A stretch of DNA of 42,514 nucleotides from Leptospiraceae bacterium (lineage in GTDB: Bacteria; Spirochaetota; Leptospiria; Leptospirales; Leptospiraceae): contig CANGZW010000017.1 in NCBI GenBank assembly GCA_947458405.1, forward strand, positions 1 through 42,514, read 5' to 3'. Shown piece after piece: positions 18,235-26,682 of the stretch (within the stretch, counting starts at the first letter, position 1; every line of letters begins with the position of its first letter). The notes under the pieces are model-generated. The model was given only the letters and a program-made list of their open reading frames with translations, was not told where the DNA came from and did not search any database. The position numbers and the translations under genes were made by a program.

Positions 18235-18267
18235 CGTTTTCTACCAAAATCTAACTTTCACGTCTTT

Positions 18268-18288
18268 GGGGTGAAATCGTTTCACCCC
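18268..18288. promoter_or_regulatory. candidate parS/operator upstream of parA (system 1)
   Basis: GGGGTGAAA (18268-18276) and TTTCACCCC (18280-18288) are perfect arms around TCG. The site lies 34 bp upstream of parA in the region shared with the divergent outer-membrane protein gene. A near copy sits inside parB at 16867. Position and duplication make it the best centromere candidate for ParB system 1. Confidence 0.65.
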
Positions 18289-18411
18289 TGCGATAGAAAG
18301 ATTAGTTTACAGGTTTTTACAGAATAAGAGCTTTGTAAAGTGAACAAATTTTTTATCTTAAAAATTACAAACTCTCAAGTTCGCTCTCTCTGGAAATTCA
18401 ATTTTCAAACT

Positions 18412-19413
18412 ATGAATCTTACATCTTATATCCTACTCATGTTTATTTTTCTTTTTCCTTTCAGAGTTTTTTCGGAGAGTTACATCGGTGTTTTGGGAGG
18501 AAGGAATGGGGGACAGCATATTTTTGAAACAGGAAATAAGTACCCCAACCTCTCTGGAATCAGAGGTGGTTCAAGAATCACGTATGATAGAAATTATAAT
18601 TTTGGTGGAATCGAAGGGGGATATTCCAAGGGCAGATTTAATATAGAAGGAAAGTTTGCTACCACTGGATGGACAGTAAATACCAAAGGTGGAAGGGACG
18701 AAGACTTTTTTTTAGGTCAGGTTTCTACCGAGCGTAATTCAAAATTATCAATCAGTCCACTCTATCTGCATGATACAGCACATACTTATACAGGAACTCA
18801 AAACTTTGCGGATGGAAAAGGATCTCTCTCTATTTACGAACAGAGAATAAGCTTTTTCGGAAAGTATTTTTTCTCTGGAGAAAGTGCAAGTCCCTGGGAA
18901 AAAAAAGATAGGTTTTATCTTACATTTGGATTTAGATACAATTACTTTAAATACTTACTCTATGATGTGAATCAATTTATTCAAAGACCCATATATTATG
19001 GTCCGATTGGTGTAGGTCTCTCTTATAGCTATTCTGGTGTGGAATACGGGGGTGGGGGAGGGTACATCTACCAATTTGGAAATTTCCGGATTGAACCCTC
19101 TTTTATTTTATTAATTGGTTACAATAGATTCAGAGATTTTCATTTCCAAAGAAATCTAAATTTCATTGGCGAAAATTCTGGATTGGGATTTATTTCAAAA
19201 ATCCAAACCTCTTATGATGTATCCGAAAATACACAACTCCGTTTGAGCTATGAAGCTCACAGGATGTTTACAACCGGGTATTTCAAAACAAAAGGTGGAC
19301 TGAGTTCAGGAGATGTATTATCGGGATACTCAGGGAAATACAGTGGAGGCTCCTCAACAAAAGAAGCCTATATAGAATTTGGTGCGATAACTAAATTAAG
19401 CGGATTATTATGA
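18412..19413 (+). CDS. outer-membrane beta-barrel protein, leptospiral type
   Basis: A 333-aa protein when started at the ATG at 18412, which begins directly with a signal peptide (MNLTSYILLMFIFLFPFRVFSES). The in-frame start at 18340 would add 24 unlikely residues. The mature part is rich in Gly, Tyr, Phe and alternating hydrophobic residues, with aromatic belts such as RFYLTFGFRYNYFKYLLYDV and VGLSYSYSGVEYGGGGGYIY, as expected of an integral outer-membrane barrel of ten or more strands. An omptin-like fold is conceivable but no catalytic Asp/His set is evident. The 3' end overlaps the next convergent gene by 6 bases. Confidence 0.65.
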   Translation: MNLTSYILLMFIFLFPFRVFSESYIGVLGGRNGGQHIFETGNKYPNLSGIRGGSRITYDRNYNFGGIEGGYSKGRFNIEGKFATTGWTVNTKGGRDEDFFLGQVSTERNSKLSISPLYLHDTAHTYTGTQNFADGKGSLSIYEQRISFFGKYFFSGESASPWEKKDRFYLTFGFRYNYFKYLLYDVNQFIQRPIYYGPIGVGLSYSYSGVEYGGGGGYIYQFGNFRIEPSFILLIGYNRFRDFHFQRNLNFIGENSGLGFISKIQTSYDVSENTQLRLSYEAHRMFTTGYFKTKGGLSSGDVLSGYSGKYSGGSSTKEAYIEFGAITKLSGLL

Positions 19414-20163
19414 CACAGGAAGAGCATTGTATTCCGCGGTATGCTTCCTTTTTGTTTTTTGATCTTTGGACGGCGTATGGGGAAACTTCATTTTAGCAAT
19501 TTTTTGTGTTAACTCTATTAATTTTTCCACACCTAATAATTCAATTAATTCCAGACTCTTACTAAAGCCTAAACTTTCTAGTAATACTAAAATATTGTCT
19601 ACTCCAATAGAATGAACCAAAGGAACCAAATCTGCCAATCCTCTTTTTCGTATCCACTTTTTAGCTTGAGGGAGGGTAAGTGTATGACCTAATATTATGA
19701 GTCTATCTACATCAATTTGTTTCGTAAGACGCATCATTTCTTCGGGTCCAGCATAGGTTATTATACCCACACATTTTTCTACACCTATATTCTTTAATAG
19801 CTTTACCGAATTTTCTCTACCGATCTCTCCCGCCATCATTGCAATCTGTTGTGGAGTTATATTCTCACATACATACTTCAATTCAAGAATAGTCATATTC
19901 TCTACATAGTAGATAAGATCCTCATCTGTATTATAAGCCATAATTTCGATAATATCATTTTCTGGTATATGATTGAGGAGTTCTAAAATTTTGGCATCGG
20001 TGAGAGTAGCCGCAAGTTTAATCATTCTATCCTTATTAATCTTTAAGGTGAGTGAATTGACTCTCTGGTATCCAACGTTTTGTATAATCTTTAAGGATTT
20101 AGAAGGACCCAATTTCTCGAGATATTCATAAAAGTTTTGGAGTGTATGGAACACTGTTTTCAT
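19408..20163 (-). CDS. helical-repeat protein of unknown function
   Basis: A 251-aa soluble protein with degenerate internal repeats of a helix-turn-helix type: LGPSKSLKIIQNVGYQRVNSL, IGRENSVKLLKNIGVEKCVGI and LGFSKSLELIELLGVEKLIEL share the pattern G-x-x-x-S-x-K/E-L-I/L-x-x-[IL]-G. The all-helical solenoid resembles the N-terminal domain of MgtE or FliG-like armadillo folds, but this is only a pattern impression. The C-terminal 20 residues are basic. It stands alone, convergent with the outer-membrane protein gene. The function is not known. Confidence 0.65.
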   Translation of the reverse strand: MKTVFHTLQNFYEYLEKLGPSKSLKIIQNVGYQRVNSLTLKINKDRMIKLAATLTDAKILELLNHIPENDIIEIMAYNTDEDLIYYVENMTILELKYVCENITPQQIAMMAGEIGRENSVKLLKNIGVEKCVGIITYAGPEEMMRLTKQIDVDRLIILGHTLTLPQAKKWIRKRGLADLVPLVHSIGVDNILVLLESLGFSKSLELIELLGVEKLIELTQKIAKMKFPHTPSKDQKTKRKHTAEYNALPVS

Positions 20164-20761
20164 GAATACTATATATCCCCTATATTGGAAATTATGGCAA
20201 GTATTTTGTAGAGTAAATTTTATACTTTTGAAGAAATACGATATGAAAAATAAACAAAATAAGTTACTACTTATTTATTTCTAAGAGTGTAATCCTAAAA
20301 AATCCATTCTCTAGCGTAGTACAATCTATAATTATTCAATACACGTATTACATTGTCCACCGAGAAGGACAAAATGCCCATTTTTAGCTAAAAACGACAA
20401 ATCTTCCTGTGCTACCTACAGGAAAAGTTCAAAAATCAAGAAAATGCAAAATTTCCTAGTAAAAATAGACTTTATTGGAGTTCGCATTTTAGAGAACCAA
20501 AATGAGTCGGTCATTCCAAAAATCTACAGATGATTTTTGGGCTCCTTTGCTAAAAATTGCTCACTTAATCGTTTAACTGCCCATAACGAAATATTTTTCT
20601 ACCTATTCTTTGTCGATTCATGGGCGGATAACGAATTTTTCTTGGGCAGTTACCTAAAATCACTGCCAATCCAAAGAAAATCTTTTTTGTTAGGCACTAA
20701 AAACATTAATTTATTGGCTAAAAAAGGGAAATTGTAAGACTGATCTCTTAAGTTCTCAAAA
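20164..20761. other. 598-bp intergenic stretch with several inverted repeats
   Basis: No convincing gene. It holds a hairpin TTGTCC/GGACAA near 20353-20372, the 14-bp palindrome TTTTTAGCTAAAAA (20381-20394), a hairpin TTCCTGT/ACAGGAA (20404-20424), a hairpin CCAAAAATC/GATTTTTGG (20516-20540) and a long-range inverted repeat AACTGCCCA/TGGGCAGTT (20575-20583, 20643-20651). The 66-codon frame at 20537-20737 has no family resemblance or ribosome site and is probably chance. The stretch could contain a structured RNA, a degraded gene or the leader of the gene at 20762. Confidence 0.4.
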
Positions 20762-22024
20762 ATGCTTTATCGTTGGTTACACTACAGAAGAATATTATTC
20801 CAATCCTTAAATCGGATTCCTTTTTGGATATTTGGCATCCTTTATTGTATTTATTTTGCCTGTTTGGTGCTAAGCAGAGTAGGGGAGTATGAGAATAATA
20901 TCTCATCACTTTTGGGCATTTACGAAGGATTCGCCAAGTTAAACCCACATTACAGAGAGGAATCCTTTCTTCTGTACAAAGACGGAGGATACGATGGGCA
21001 GTTCTTTTATTTCATTGCCCGTTACTTATTTTTAGAAAATTTCACATCTTTTCCTGTTTTGGACTCCTTTCGACTCCGTTTTACCAGGATTGGAATGCCC
21101 CTTTTAAGCGGTTTTGGGAGTACTATTTTTGGTTTTGAGCACTATCCCCTCGTTACCCTCCTAACTCTCGTCTCCGTGCATTTAATTGCGTCTTATCTAT
21201 TCAAAAAACTTCTCGGAAATGCCAGGAAAGGCCTCTACTTAGTCTTCCTATTCTCCCCATTTACAATCAATGCCAATCTTCTATTGGTCTCGGATGGCCT
21301 TTTTGCCGATTGTTTTTTTATATTAGTGTATGCCTTAAGACGGGCAGGACTTTCGCTCACAAAACAAAATGCCCATCCCACATCTCTACTCCTAAAAAAA
21401 GAAATCCTTTTGCCCCTGTTTCTAGGAACCCTATTTTTTCTCTCCATCCGAGAAACCTCCCTCCCTTTTTTGGGAACGATTTTTCTTTATGCCCTCTATA
21501 TGAGGCAGTTTTTTATCTCGGGAGTTCTGTTTTGGGCACTTACCATTTATCTCTGTTTTTATATTTTTGTAGGCACTTACAATGGATTTCCAGAAGGAAC
21601 CAATCCCTTAGGATTTTTCGATTTATCCGATTATCCTTTTTTTGGTTTTATAAAAAGTCTCCATATTCCCTCTCCCTTGAATCTTGGAAATAGCAGCAAA
21701 GAGGCAATAAAAATCGTCATTTTTGGTGTATTACTCTCTGTGGGATTCCAAACACTAAATGCCCGTAATTTGAAAGATAGGCTTTTAGTGTTACCTCTGT
21801 ACTTCATTGTATTTTTGGGAATAATTGCGGAAGCTGGTTACTGGTCTTCTTTTGATAACTCCAGCCGTTTTTTCACTTTGGCGGTTCCCTATGGAATCCT
21901 ACTTTCGTCCCGAATGCCCATGTACCGTCATTATGGTAGCATTGAGCTCAGTCTTTTTTTATTAACTGCAATAACAGTTCGTTATTTTTTTATTAAACAG
22001 GTTTTGAATTTCGTACTTTGGTAA
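20762..22024 (+). CDS. polytopic membrane protein, cell-surface glycopolymer type
   Basis: A 420-aa inner-membrane protein with about ten membrane segments. After the first segment (WIFGILYCIYFACLVL) comes an extracytoplasmic loop with KDGGYDGQFFYFIARYLF; YDGQF-F-x-x-A is the motif of the AZOBR_p60025 family of cell-surface glycopolymer formation proteins, which look like GT-C glycosyltransferases. A conserved Arg/Glu pair (IRETSLPFLG) and GYWSSFDNSSRFF near the C-terminus also fit. The codons are strikingly C-rich on the coding strand, as for other plus-strand genes in the left half. Its natural substrate is unknown. Confidence 0.62.
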   Translation: MLYRWLHYRRILFQSLNRIPFWIFGILYCIYFACLVLSRVGEYENNISSLLGIYEGFAKLNPHYREESFLLYKDGGYDGQFFYFIARYLFLENFTSFPVLDSFRLRFTRIGMPLLSGFGSTIFGFEHYPLVTLLTLVSVHLIASYLFKKLLGNARKGLYLVFLFSPFTINANLLLVSDGLFADCFFILVYALRRAGLSLTKQNAHPTSLLLKKEILLPLFLGTLFFLSIRETSLPFLGTIFLYALYMRQFFISGVLFWALTIYLCFYIFVGTYNGFPEGTNPLGFFDLSDYPFFGFIKSLHIPSPLNLGNSSKEAIKIVIFGVLLSVGFQTLNARNLKDRLLVLPLYFIVFLGIIAEAGYWSSFDNSSRFFTLAVPYGILLSSRMPMYRHYGSIELSLFLLTAITVRYFFIKQVLNFVLW

Positions 22025-22176
22025 TTTTTTCGAAAAAAGAAAAATCTAATTTCTACTTTTAAAAAATTCAGATAAAAAATCCAAAACCTTTTCTAATTAT
22101 GATCGGAAGTGTTTGGATTTGGTTAACTTACTGCTCGGATTCGGTTAGTTTCTGAGAAATTTCTAACTATACATGG

Positions 22177-22198
22177 GCACTCCTCATTTTTGGAGTGC
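22177..22198. terminator. stem-loop over the metF stop codon
   Basis: GCACTCC (22177-22183) and GGAGTGC (22192-22198) are perfect 7-bp arms around an 8-nt loop that contains the metF stop codon. No U tract follows on the minus strand, so an intrinsic terminator is uncertain; the hairpin could instead protect the 3' end. A 14-bp palindrome TTTTTTCGAAAAAA at 22025-22038 directly follows the stop of the facing gene. Confidence 0.35.
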
Positions 22199-23050
22199 TT
22201 TCATGATCTCCATGGTGGCTGTGGATTGATTCAGTGTGTAAAAATGTATTCCGGGACTCATGCTCAAGAGCTCACGACATTGGGCAATCGTATAGGAAAG
22301 ACTCACCCTCATAAACTCGGATGGATTGTCTTTTACCCTTTCGAGATCATTGATAAAATCGAGAGGAATTTCGCAATCCGCCATTTCCTTGAACCTCTGG
22401 ATCTGAGAATAAGAAGTAATAGGCATAATTCCAGGAAGTATAGGTGACGTAATTCCGGCATTTCGGGCTCTTTCGAGGAAGTTTACAAAGACTTTATTCG
22501 AAAAAAACAACTGCGTAACTAAGATATCCACCCCTGCGGATACCTTTTGTTTTAAGTAATGGGTATCTGATTCGAGAGTAGGGGAATCCGGATGTTTTTC
22601 TGGATAACACCCTGCAGCCACACAAAACGAGAATTTTTCCTGCCTTATAAACTCCACTAATTCTGTGGCATTAGAGAAACCACTGGGTGGGGGAGTAAAT
22701 TTACCTTCACCCTTGGGTGGATCGCCTCTGAGGGCAATTATATTATGAATTCCACGGTTTTCTACGCTTTTTAGGATTGATTTAATCTCCTCTTTAGAGG
22801 CTCCCACACAGGTAAAATGACACATGGAAGGAATAGAATATACTGTTTGAATTTCAGTGCATATCTCTATCGTCTTATCCCTGGTGGATCCCCCCGCACC
22901 GTAGGTAACAGAGACAAATCCCGGATTTAGTTTCTTTAGTTCTCCTATCGTTGCCTTGAGTTTTGTCTCTCCTTCCACTGTTTTCGGGGGAAAAAACTCA
23001 AAAGAAAAAACAGGTGATTTTGCTTCTGAATAAATTTCTATTATTTTCAT
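22184..23050 (-). CDS. metF: 5,10-methylenetetrahydrofolate reductase
   Basis: A 288-aa flavoprotein that makes 5-methyltetrahydrofolate for methionine synthesis. FSFEFFPPKT at the N-terminus carries the catalytic Glu, followed by FVSVTYGAGGSTRDKTIEI, CHFTCVGASKEEI, NIIALRGDPPKGEG (folate-binding Asp) and DILVTQLFFSNKVF. The longer in-frame start at 23119 would overlap the upstream gene and add unrelated residues, so the ATG at 23050 is preferred; it begins 2 bases after the preceding stop. metF has been placed on chromosome CII of Leptospira interrogans. The association with the upstream repeat protein looks like co-transcription rather than shared function. Confidence 0.93.
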   Translation of the reverse strand: MKIIEIYSEAKSPVFSFEFFPPKTVEGETKLKATIGELKKLNPGFVSVTYGAGGSTRDKTIEICTEIQTVYSIPSMCHFTCVGASKEEIKSILKSVENRGIHNIIALRGDPPKGEGKFTPPPSGFSNATELVEFIRQEKFSFCVAAGCYPEKHPDSPTLESDTHYLKQKVSAGVDILVTQLFFSNKVFVNFLERARNAGITSPILPGIMPITSYSQIQRFKEMADCEIPLDFINDLERVKDNPSEFMRVSLSYTIAQCRELLSMSPGIHFYTLNQSTATMEIMKALQK

Positions 23051-23051
23051 A

Positions 23052-25571
23052 TTATCCCAAACACAAGAGCACAGAAATTGTAGCCTTATCTTTTTTGCAT
23101 TCTCCGAGAGCTTTACCAATTAAAGTTCCGGGCTTAATTTTATTGCTATCAGCCTTTGAGGCAAGACCCGTAGTAAGTGCCGAAACCAATAGATCTCCGG
23201 GCTGAATGGGACCGCCCTCACCGGCATCTACATTCACCTTTGCCAGTCCATATAGGGCAACTAAGACATACTCTGTGCCCACTTTTTTATCGCCCAATTC
23301 TAGGCAGGCACTCTCTATACAGATTCCAATTACCTTTGTGGAGTAAGGATTTCTTGATCGTGATACGGACTGATCCTTATCCGCTATAATTAAAACATCT
23401 CCTTTTTGGATAACATCATTTCCTGAGACCTTAAAGTATCTTGCAATACAGTCATTTCCCTTTTCATCTACGAGCCTGACGGGTCCAAAAAAATCTGACT
23501 CTCCCTTGGCTAAAATTGCCTTTCCCGAGCCTGAAACATCTTTTCTGCCAAGACTTCCACCGTTAGCATAAAGTGCGTATTTTCGGGCAGATACAAAAAC
23601 TCCCCCAAAACCTTTTTTGGAGAATCCAGCAACCCCTGCCGATTCTTCGTCAATTCCACTGGATATTCCCATTACTCCGATATCTTCTCCATAACCGGTC
23701 AGGCCTTCATCAATACCGATTCCTGTTATGCCCGAACCTCCTTTTGCTTCATTTTTCCCATAAATTACGGAGTGATTGGGAGTAGGGATGGTAACATTTT
23801 TTACTTCCGAAGAAGTGTTTCCAGATAAGCGAATCATGCCTGAGTGAGAGTCGTAAGAGTGTAATTTTTCGGCATATTCATGGGTATGTGGCTTTGCTTC
23901 CCTGCTATCATAGAGACGGGGATCATCTGCCTGCACTGCCTTTGAGGCGGCACTTACATTGTGTCGGGAAAAGGTAAGAATTCCCGGTTCATCTAGGGTA
24001 GCATATTTTAATCTCTTATCATTTCCCTGAACAACTACGCCTTCCTTCTCTTCTCCCGAATGGGCGAGCTCTACTATTCCGAGGGATTCCGTGGTGGCTT
24101 TTTTTAATCTTTTGTCATTTCCCTGAATAGCCGCAAGTGCCGATTCTTCCCCATTATTAGCAAAACGAAGAATACCCTCTTTTTGTGTAGTGGCGGGTTT
24201 GAATCGCGGATCGTCGGAAGTTACAACCTTACCGGGTTCATCCGTTCCTATTTCACCGAGTATCACTAACCCATATTCATTGGTGGTAGCCTTCTTTAAT
24301 CGACTATCATTCCCTTGAATAACCACTCCAGGGCGGGTCTCTCCATCTTCTGCTAATTCAATAATACCCGGATATTCAGTTGTGGCTGACTTCAAACGCT
24401 CATCATTTCCCTGAACGACCACTCCTGCCCGTGCTTCGGCATTTCTTCCAAGTCGAACCAGGCCATAGGTGACTTCCGTTGCATTCTTTAAACGCTTGTC
24501 ATTTCCCTGAACGACCACTCCTTCCCTTTCTTCTCCATCAGAGGCGAGCTCTACAATTCCCTTAAATTCGGTGGTAGCGTCTTTCAAACGACGATCATTG
24601 CCCTGTACGGCTACTCCTATATTGGTTTCCCCATCTGCCGCTAATCGAACCAAACCTGAGCGCATTATAGAAGAGTAGGGGGGTGTTTCATTGATGATTT
24701 TCTTCTTGGAAATAGCCAGATAATCAGGAGCGGCATAGACCTCTATTTCAACAATTTGAGTTACATATTTCTTTTGAGAGTTGGGTTTATTGTTAATGGC
24801 CACCAGCTTAATAAAACGCATATTTGTAGGAAAAAACTTCCATTTATACCAGGTTCCGGGCTCGGATATAAACTGTGGTTCCTCGTGCAATTGTTGCCAG
24901 ATCAAATCATCTTCACTGTAATGAAAATAAAATAGTTCAGGAAAATTCGTTTCGGCGTTATTTTTAGAAAGTAGTCTGAATTCATCTACCCTATTGACTG
25001 ATCCCAAATCCATGATTATAAATTCTTCTGCAGGAGAGGTTTTTTCTTTGGATGACCAACCGTAGTCAAGTCTTCCGTCAATGATATTTTCTTTCACCCA
25101 AAAACGGTCATTCTCTGAACTGGCAGTTATTTTTTCCAATCCAGATACCATCAGCCTAAAATTCGAAAATGCTGTCTTATAAAGTCCGTTTTTATCTTTC
25201 TTATTCATCTTGATTACCATTTTTAAATAATTGGCAGTAACCATTGAGAATTTCCATTTACAGGACTTTTTGTTAGAACGGGAGAAATCATATTCTTTGA
25301 TAATAGATTCCCAGACCTGCCCGTCCTCAGAAATATCAAATCGAAAAGTATCGGGCAAAAATTCTAATTCCTTTTCAAGAGCATCATAGGATATATTATT
25401 AAAGGAGACAGACTCCTTAAAATTCATGGTTATACTGGCAACTCCCGGAGTAGGAGATTCTTCCAGGTAACTCAGGAAACTCCCTTTTTCTAAATCATAC
25501 TGACCGGTGGAAAATATGCTCTTTATAAGTATTTCAAGGGGATGACTGATTCTAATAGATGCGTCTGACAT
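23052..25571 (-). CDS. 839-aa F5/8C-like and tail-fibre-repeat protein
   Basis: A large modular protein without an evident signal peptide. Residues about 1-145 and 150-290 are two discoidin (F5/8 type C)-like beta-sandwiches: the second has ENIIDGRLDYGWSS, FIIMDLGSVNRVDEFRLL and MRFIKLVAI. Residues 306-561 are eight tandem 32-aa repeats of the type GIVELA-x-x-GE-x-x-x-GVVVQGNDxRLK-x-ATT, as in phage tail-fibre and collar proteins. Then come HTHEY, a glycine-rich part (GITGIGIDEGLTGYGEDIGVMG) and a C-terminal domain with GDLLVSALTTGLASK, typical of fibre or beta-helix trimers. It probably forms a trimeric fibre that binds a glycan. Cell surface, secretion or a phage-tail-like particle cannot be told apart from this sequence. 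Confidence 0.72.
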   Translation of the reverse strand: MSDASIRISHPLEILIKSIFSTGQYDLEKGSFLSYLEESPTPGVASITMNFKESVSFNNISYDALEKELEFLPDTFRFDISEDGQVWESIIKEYDFSRSNKKSCKWKFSMVTANYLKMVIKMNKKDKNGLYKTAFSNFRLMVSGLEKITASSENDRFWVKENIIDGRLDYGWSSKEKTSPAEEFIIMDLGSVNRVDEFRLLSKNNAETNFPELFYFHYSEDDLIWQQLHEEPQFISEPGTWYKWKFFPTNMRFIKLVAINNKPNSQKKYVTQIVEIEVYAAPDYLAISKKKIINETPPYSSIMRSGLVRLAADGETNIGVAVQGNDRRLKDATTEFKGIVELASDGEEREGVVVQGNDKRLKNATEVTYGLVRLGRNAEARAGVVVQGNDERLKSATTEYPGIIELAEDGETRPGVVIQGNDSRLKKATTNEYGLVILGEIGTDEPGKVVTSDDPRFKPATTQKEGILRFANNGEESALAAIQGNDKRLKKATTESLGIVELAHSGEEKEGVVVQGNDKRLKYATLDEPGILTFSRHNVSAASKAVQADDPRLYDSREAKPHTHEYAEKLHSYDSHSGMIRLSGNTSSEVKNVTIPTPNHSVIYGKNEAKGGSGITGIGIDEGLTGYGEDIGVMGISSGIDEESAGVAGFSKKGFGGVFVSARKYALYANGGSLGRKDVSGSGKAILAKGESDFFGPVRLVDEKGNDCIARYFKVSGNDVIQKGDVLIIADKDQSVSRSRNPYSTKVIGICIESACLELGDKKVGTEYVLVALYGLAKVNVDAGEGGPIQPGDLLVSALTTGLASKADSNKIKPGTLIGKALGECKKDKATISVLLCLG
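23889..24656 (-). repeat. eight tandem 96-bp coding repeats
   Basis: This segment encodes eight consecutive 32-residue units (residues 306-561) of the fibre-like protein. The most conserved part is VVQGNDKRLKNATT-like; units 5 and 8 diverge (VVTSDDPRFK, AVQADDPRLY). The DNA copies are diverged at synonymous sites, so this is an old repeat rather than a recent expansion. Confidence 0.8.
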
Positions 25572-25621
25572 ATTTTTCTCTCAAATTAAGAATATTTTTA
25601 TCATGCTAGCTTCAAACGGTT

Positions 25622-25655
25622 CTTTGAATTGCCAATACTTTTTTCCAATTCAAAG
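25622..25655. repeat. inverted repeat downstream of rep
   Basis: CTTTGAATTG (25622-25631) and CAATTCAAAG (25646-25655) are perfect 10-bp arms around a 14-nt loop. It lies between the rep stop and the fibre-protein start. No T run follows on the minus strand, so it may be a regulatory or replication-related hairpin rather than a simple terminator. Confidence 0.45.
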
Positions 25656-25663
25656 TAGTCCAA

Positions 25664-25703
25664 ATAAGTGACCAATATTAATCGATTTAATTTAATCACT
25701 TAT
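25664..25703. repeat. inverted repeat at the rep stop codon
   Basis: ATAAGTGA (25664-25671) and TCACTTAT (25696-25703) are perfect 8-bp arms around 24 nt of A/T-rich sequence; the right arm touches the rep stop codon. With the inverted repeat at 25622 it forms a structured zone between rep and the next gene. Confidence 0.35.
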
Positions 25704-26587
25704 CAAGAAAAAACTCGATTTTTTTTGGGCATACTTTCAAATTCAACTTCCAAAGGGATGTCCGAATTATCCAAGAAGTAACGCTGAATGACTTGCTCTA
25801 GAAACCCAGAAACTTGACCAAATATAAGCAATTTATTTCCTGTTATTTCGACTTCTAATTCCTTTAATAGATTACTGGAAGAAGCTGTTAGTTTCTTTTC
25901 CGTCCATTCCAAAAAACTACTCCAGGAAACCCGATTGTTAGAAACCTGCTTATTTTTAGTCGATTTTGACAGTTCCTCCGTTTTCTTCTTACATATACCT
26001 CTCATATAAGCTATATTATTGTGTAAATCCTTGCTCTTTGCTATAGCATAGGCATAGGAGTAAATTTCTTCACCGTAGTCATCGATCAGTTTTTCAAAAT
26101 CAGAGGAAGAATCCATTTTCTTCTTTTTCTCCTTTTCGGGGTCTTTTTGGATCTGGGTATTGGTTATGGTTATGTTTATATGGTTTGGGTGTCCCGTTTC
26201 ATCCCCCTGAGGTCTATTCCCGTCCCCTCCAGCGGTATGCGTTTCTGCACCCCGGGGGTGTATAGAATTATCCCACCGGGGTGTAATTTTAGAGCCCGGG
26301 TAGTTAAAGGTAAAATAGTAAATCGAATTCGAATGTCCACTTCCCGATTTCGTTTGTATCAATCCTTTATCTATTAAGTCTTTTTTAGCATCTATTACAG
26401 ATTTCTTTGTTTTAAAGCCTGTTAATTTTAATAAAGTGCTTGTACTTGGCCATACCTGCTTAAAATTTTGATCACTGAACTTTAAAAGCACCGGATAAAG
26501 GGTCTTGGCACCCGAAGAAAGCCCTGCCCAAGTCCCAGAATCGATAATATCGCTCATAAATTTGATGTACTGCTGAGGATCTGCCAT
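25703..26587 (-). CDS. putative replication initiator with winged helix (Rep)
   Basis: A 294-aa soluble protein with an N-terminal winged helix-turn-helix (about 20-95): LSSGAKTLYPVLLKF, VWPSTSTLLKLTGFKTKKSVIDAKKDLIDKGLI, and the wing IYYFTFNY. A disordered Gly/Pro/His/Thr-rich linker (about 100-140) leads to a helical C-terminal domain (DDYGEEIYSYAYAIAKSK, YMRGICKKK). This layout occurs in plasmid and phage replication initiators. The gene lies next to parB and parA, and the cluster sits at the strand-composition switch, so a replication role fits. No catalytic motif proves it; a transcription regulator is the alternative. A GGAG ribosome site precedes the ATG, and a strong promoter at 26914-26941 points at it. 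Confidence 0.6.
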   Translation of the reverse strand: MADPQQYIKFMSDIIDSGTWAGLSSGAKTLYPVLLKFSDQNFKQVWPSTSTLLKLTGFKTKKSVIDAKKDLIDKGLIQTKSGSGHSNSIYYFTFNYPGSKITPRWDNSIHPRGAETHTAGGDGNRPQGDETGHPNHINITITNTQIQKDPEKEKKKKMDSSSDFEKLIDDYGEEIYSYAYAIAKSKDLHNNIAYMRGICKKKTEELSKSTKNKQVSNNRVSWSSFLEWTEKKLTASSSNLLKELEVEITGNKLLIFGQVSGFLEQVIQRYFLDNSDIPLEVEFESMPKKNRVFS

Positions 26588-26646
26588 CTAAATTCTCCTG
26601 TATTCCAAAAAAAATCTTAAAATTAAGCAAAAAATTTAAAAGAGGG

Positions 26647-26676
26647 TTGACTTTTTTGAGAATATAATTTTATTAT
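26647..26676 (+). promoter_or_regulatory. sigma-70-like promoter of candidate antisense RNA
   Basis: TTGACT (26647-26652), an 18-nt spacer and TATTAT (26671-26676): five of six consensus bases in each box. It points right, away from rep and opposite to both flanking genes. The predicted start is near 26683, only about 30 nt before a terminator hairpin, so the product would be a very short RNA. Confidence 0.4.
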
Positions 26677-26682
26677 GTCTCA

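Noticed and set aside
20537-20737. 66-codon frame in the hairpin-rich island
   Set aside because: No ribosome site, no recognisable composition or family, and it runs through inverted repeats.
23051-23119. N-terminal extension of metF
   Set aside because: The extra 23 residues overlap the upstream gene and do not belong to the enzyme family; the start at 23050 matches MetF length.
23889-24656. CRISPR-like regular repeat array
   Set aside because: The 96-bp period is in frame, encodes 32-aa units and the copies are diverged without spacers.
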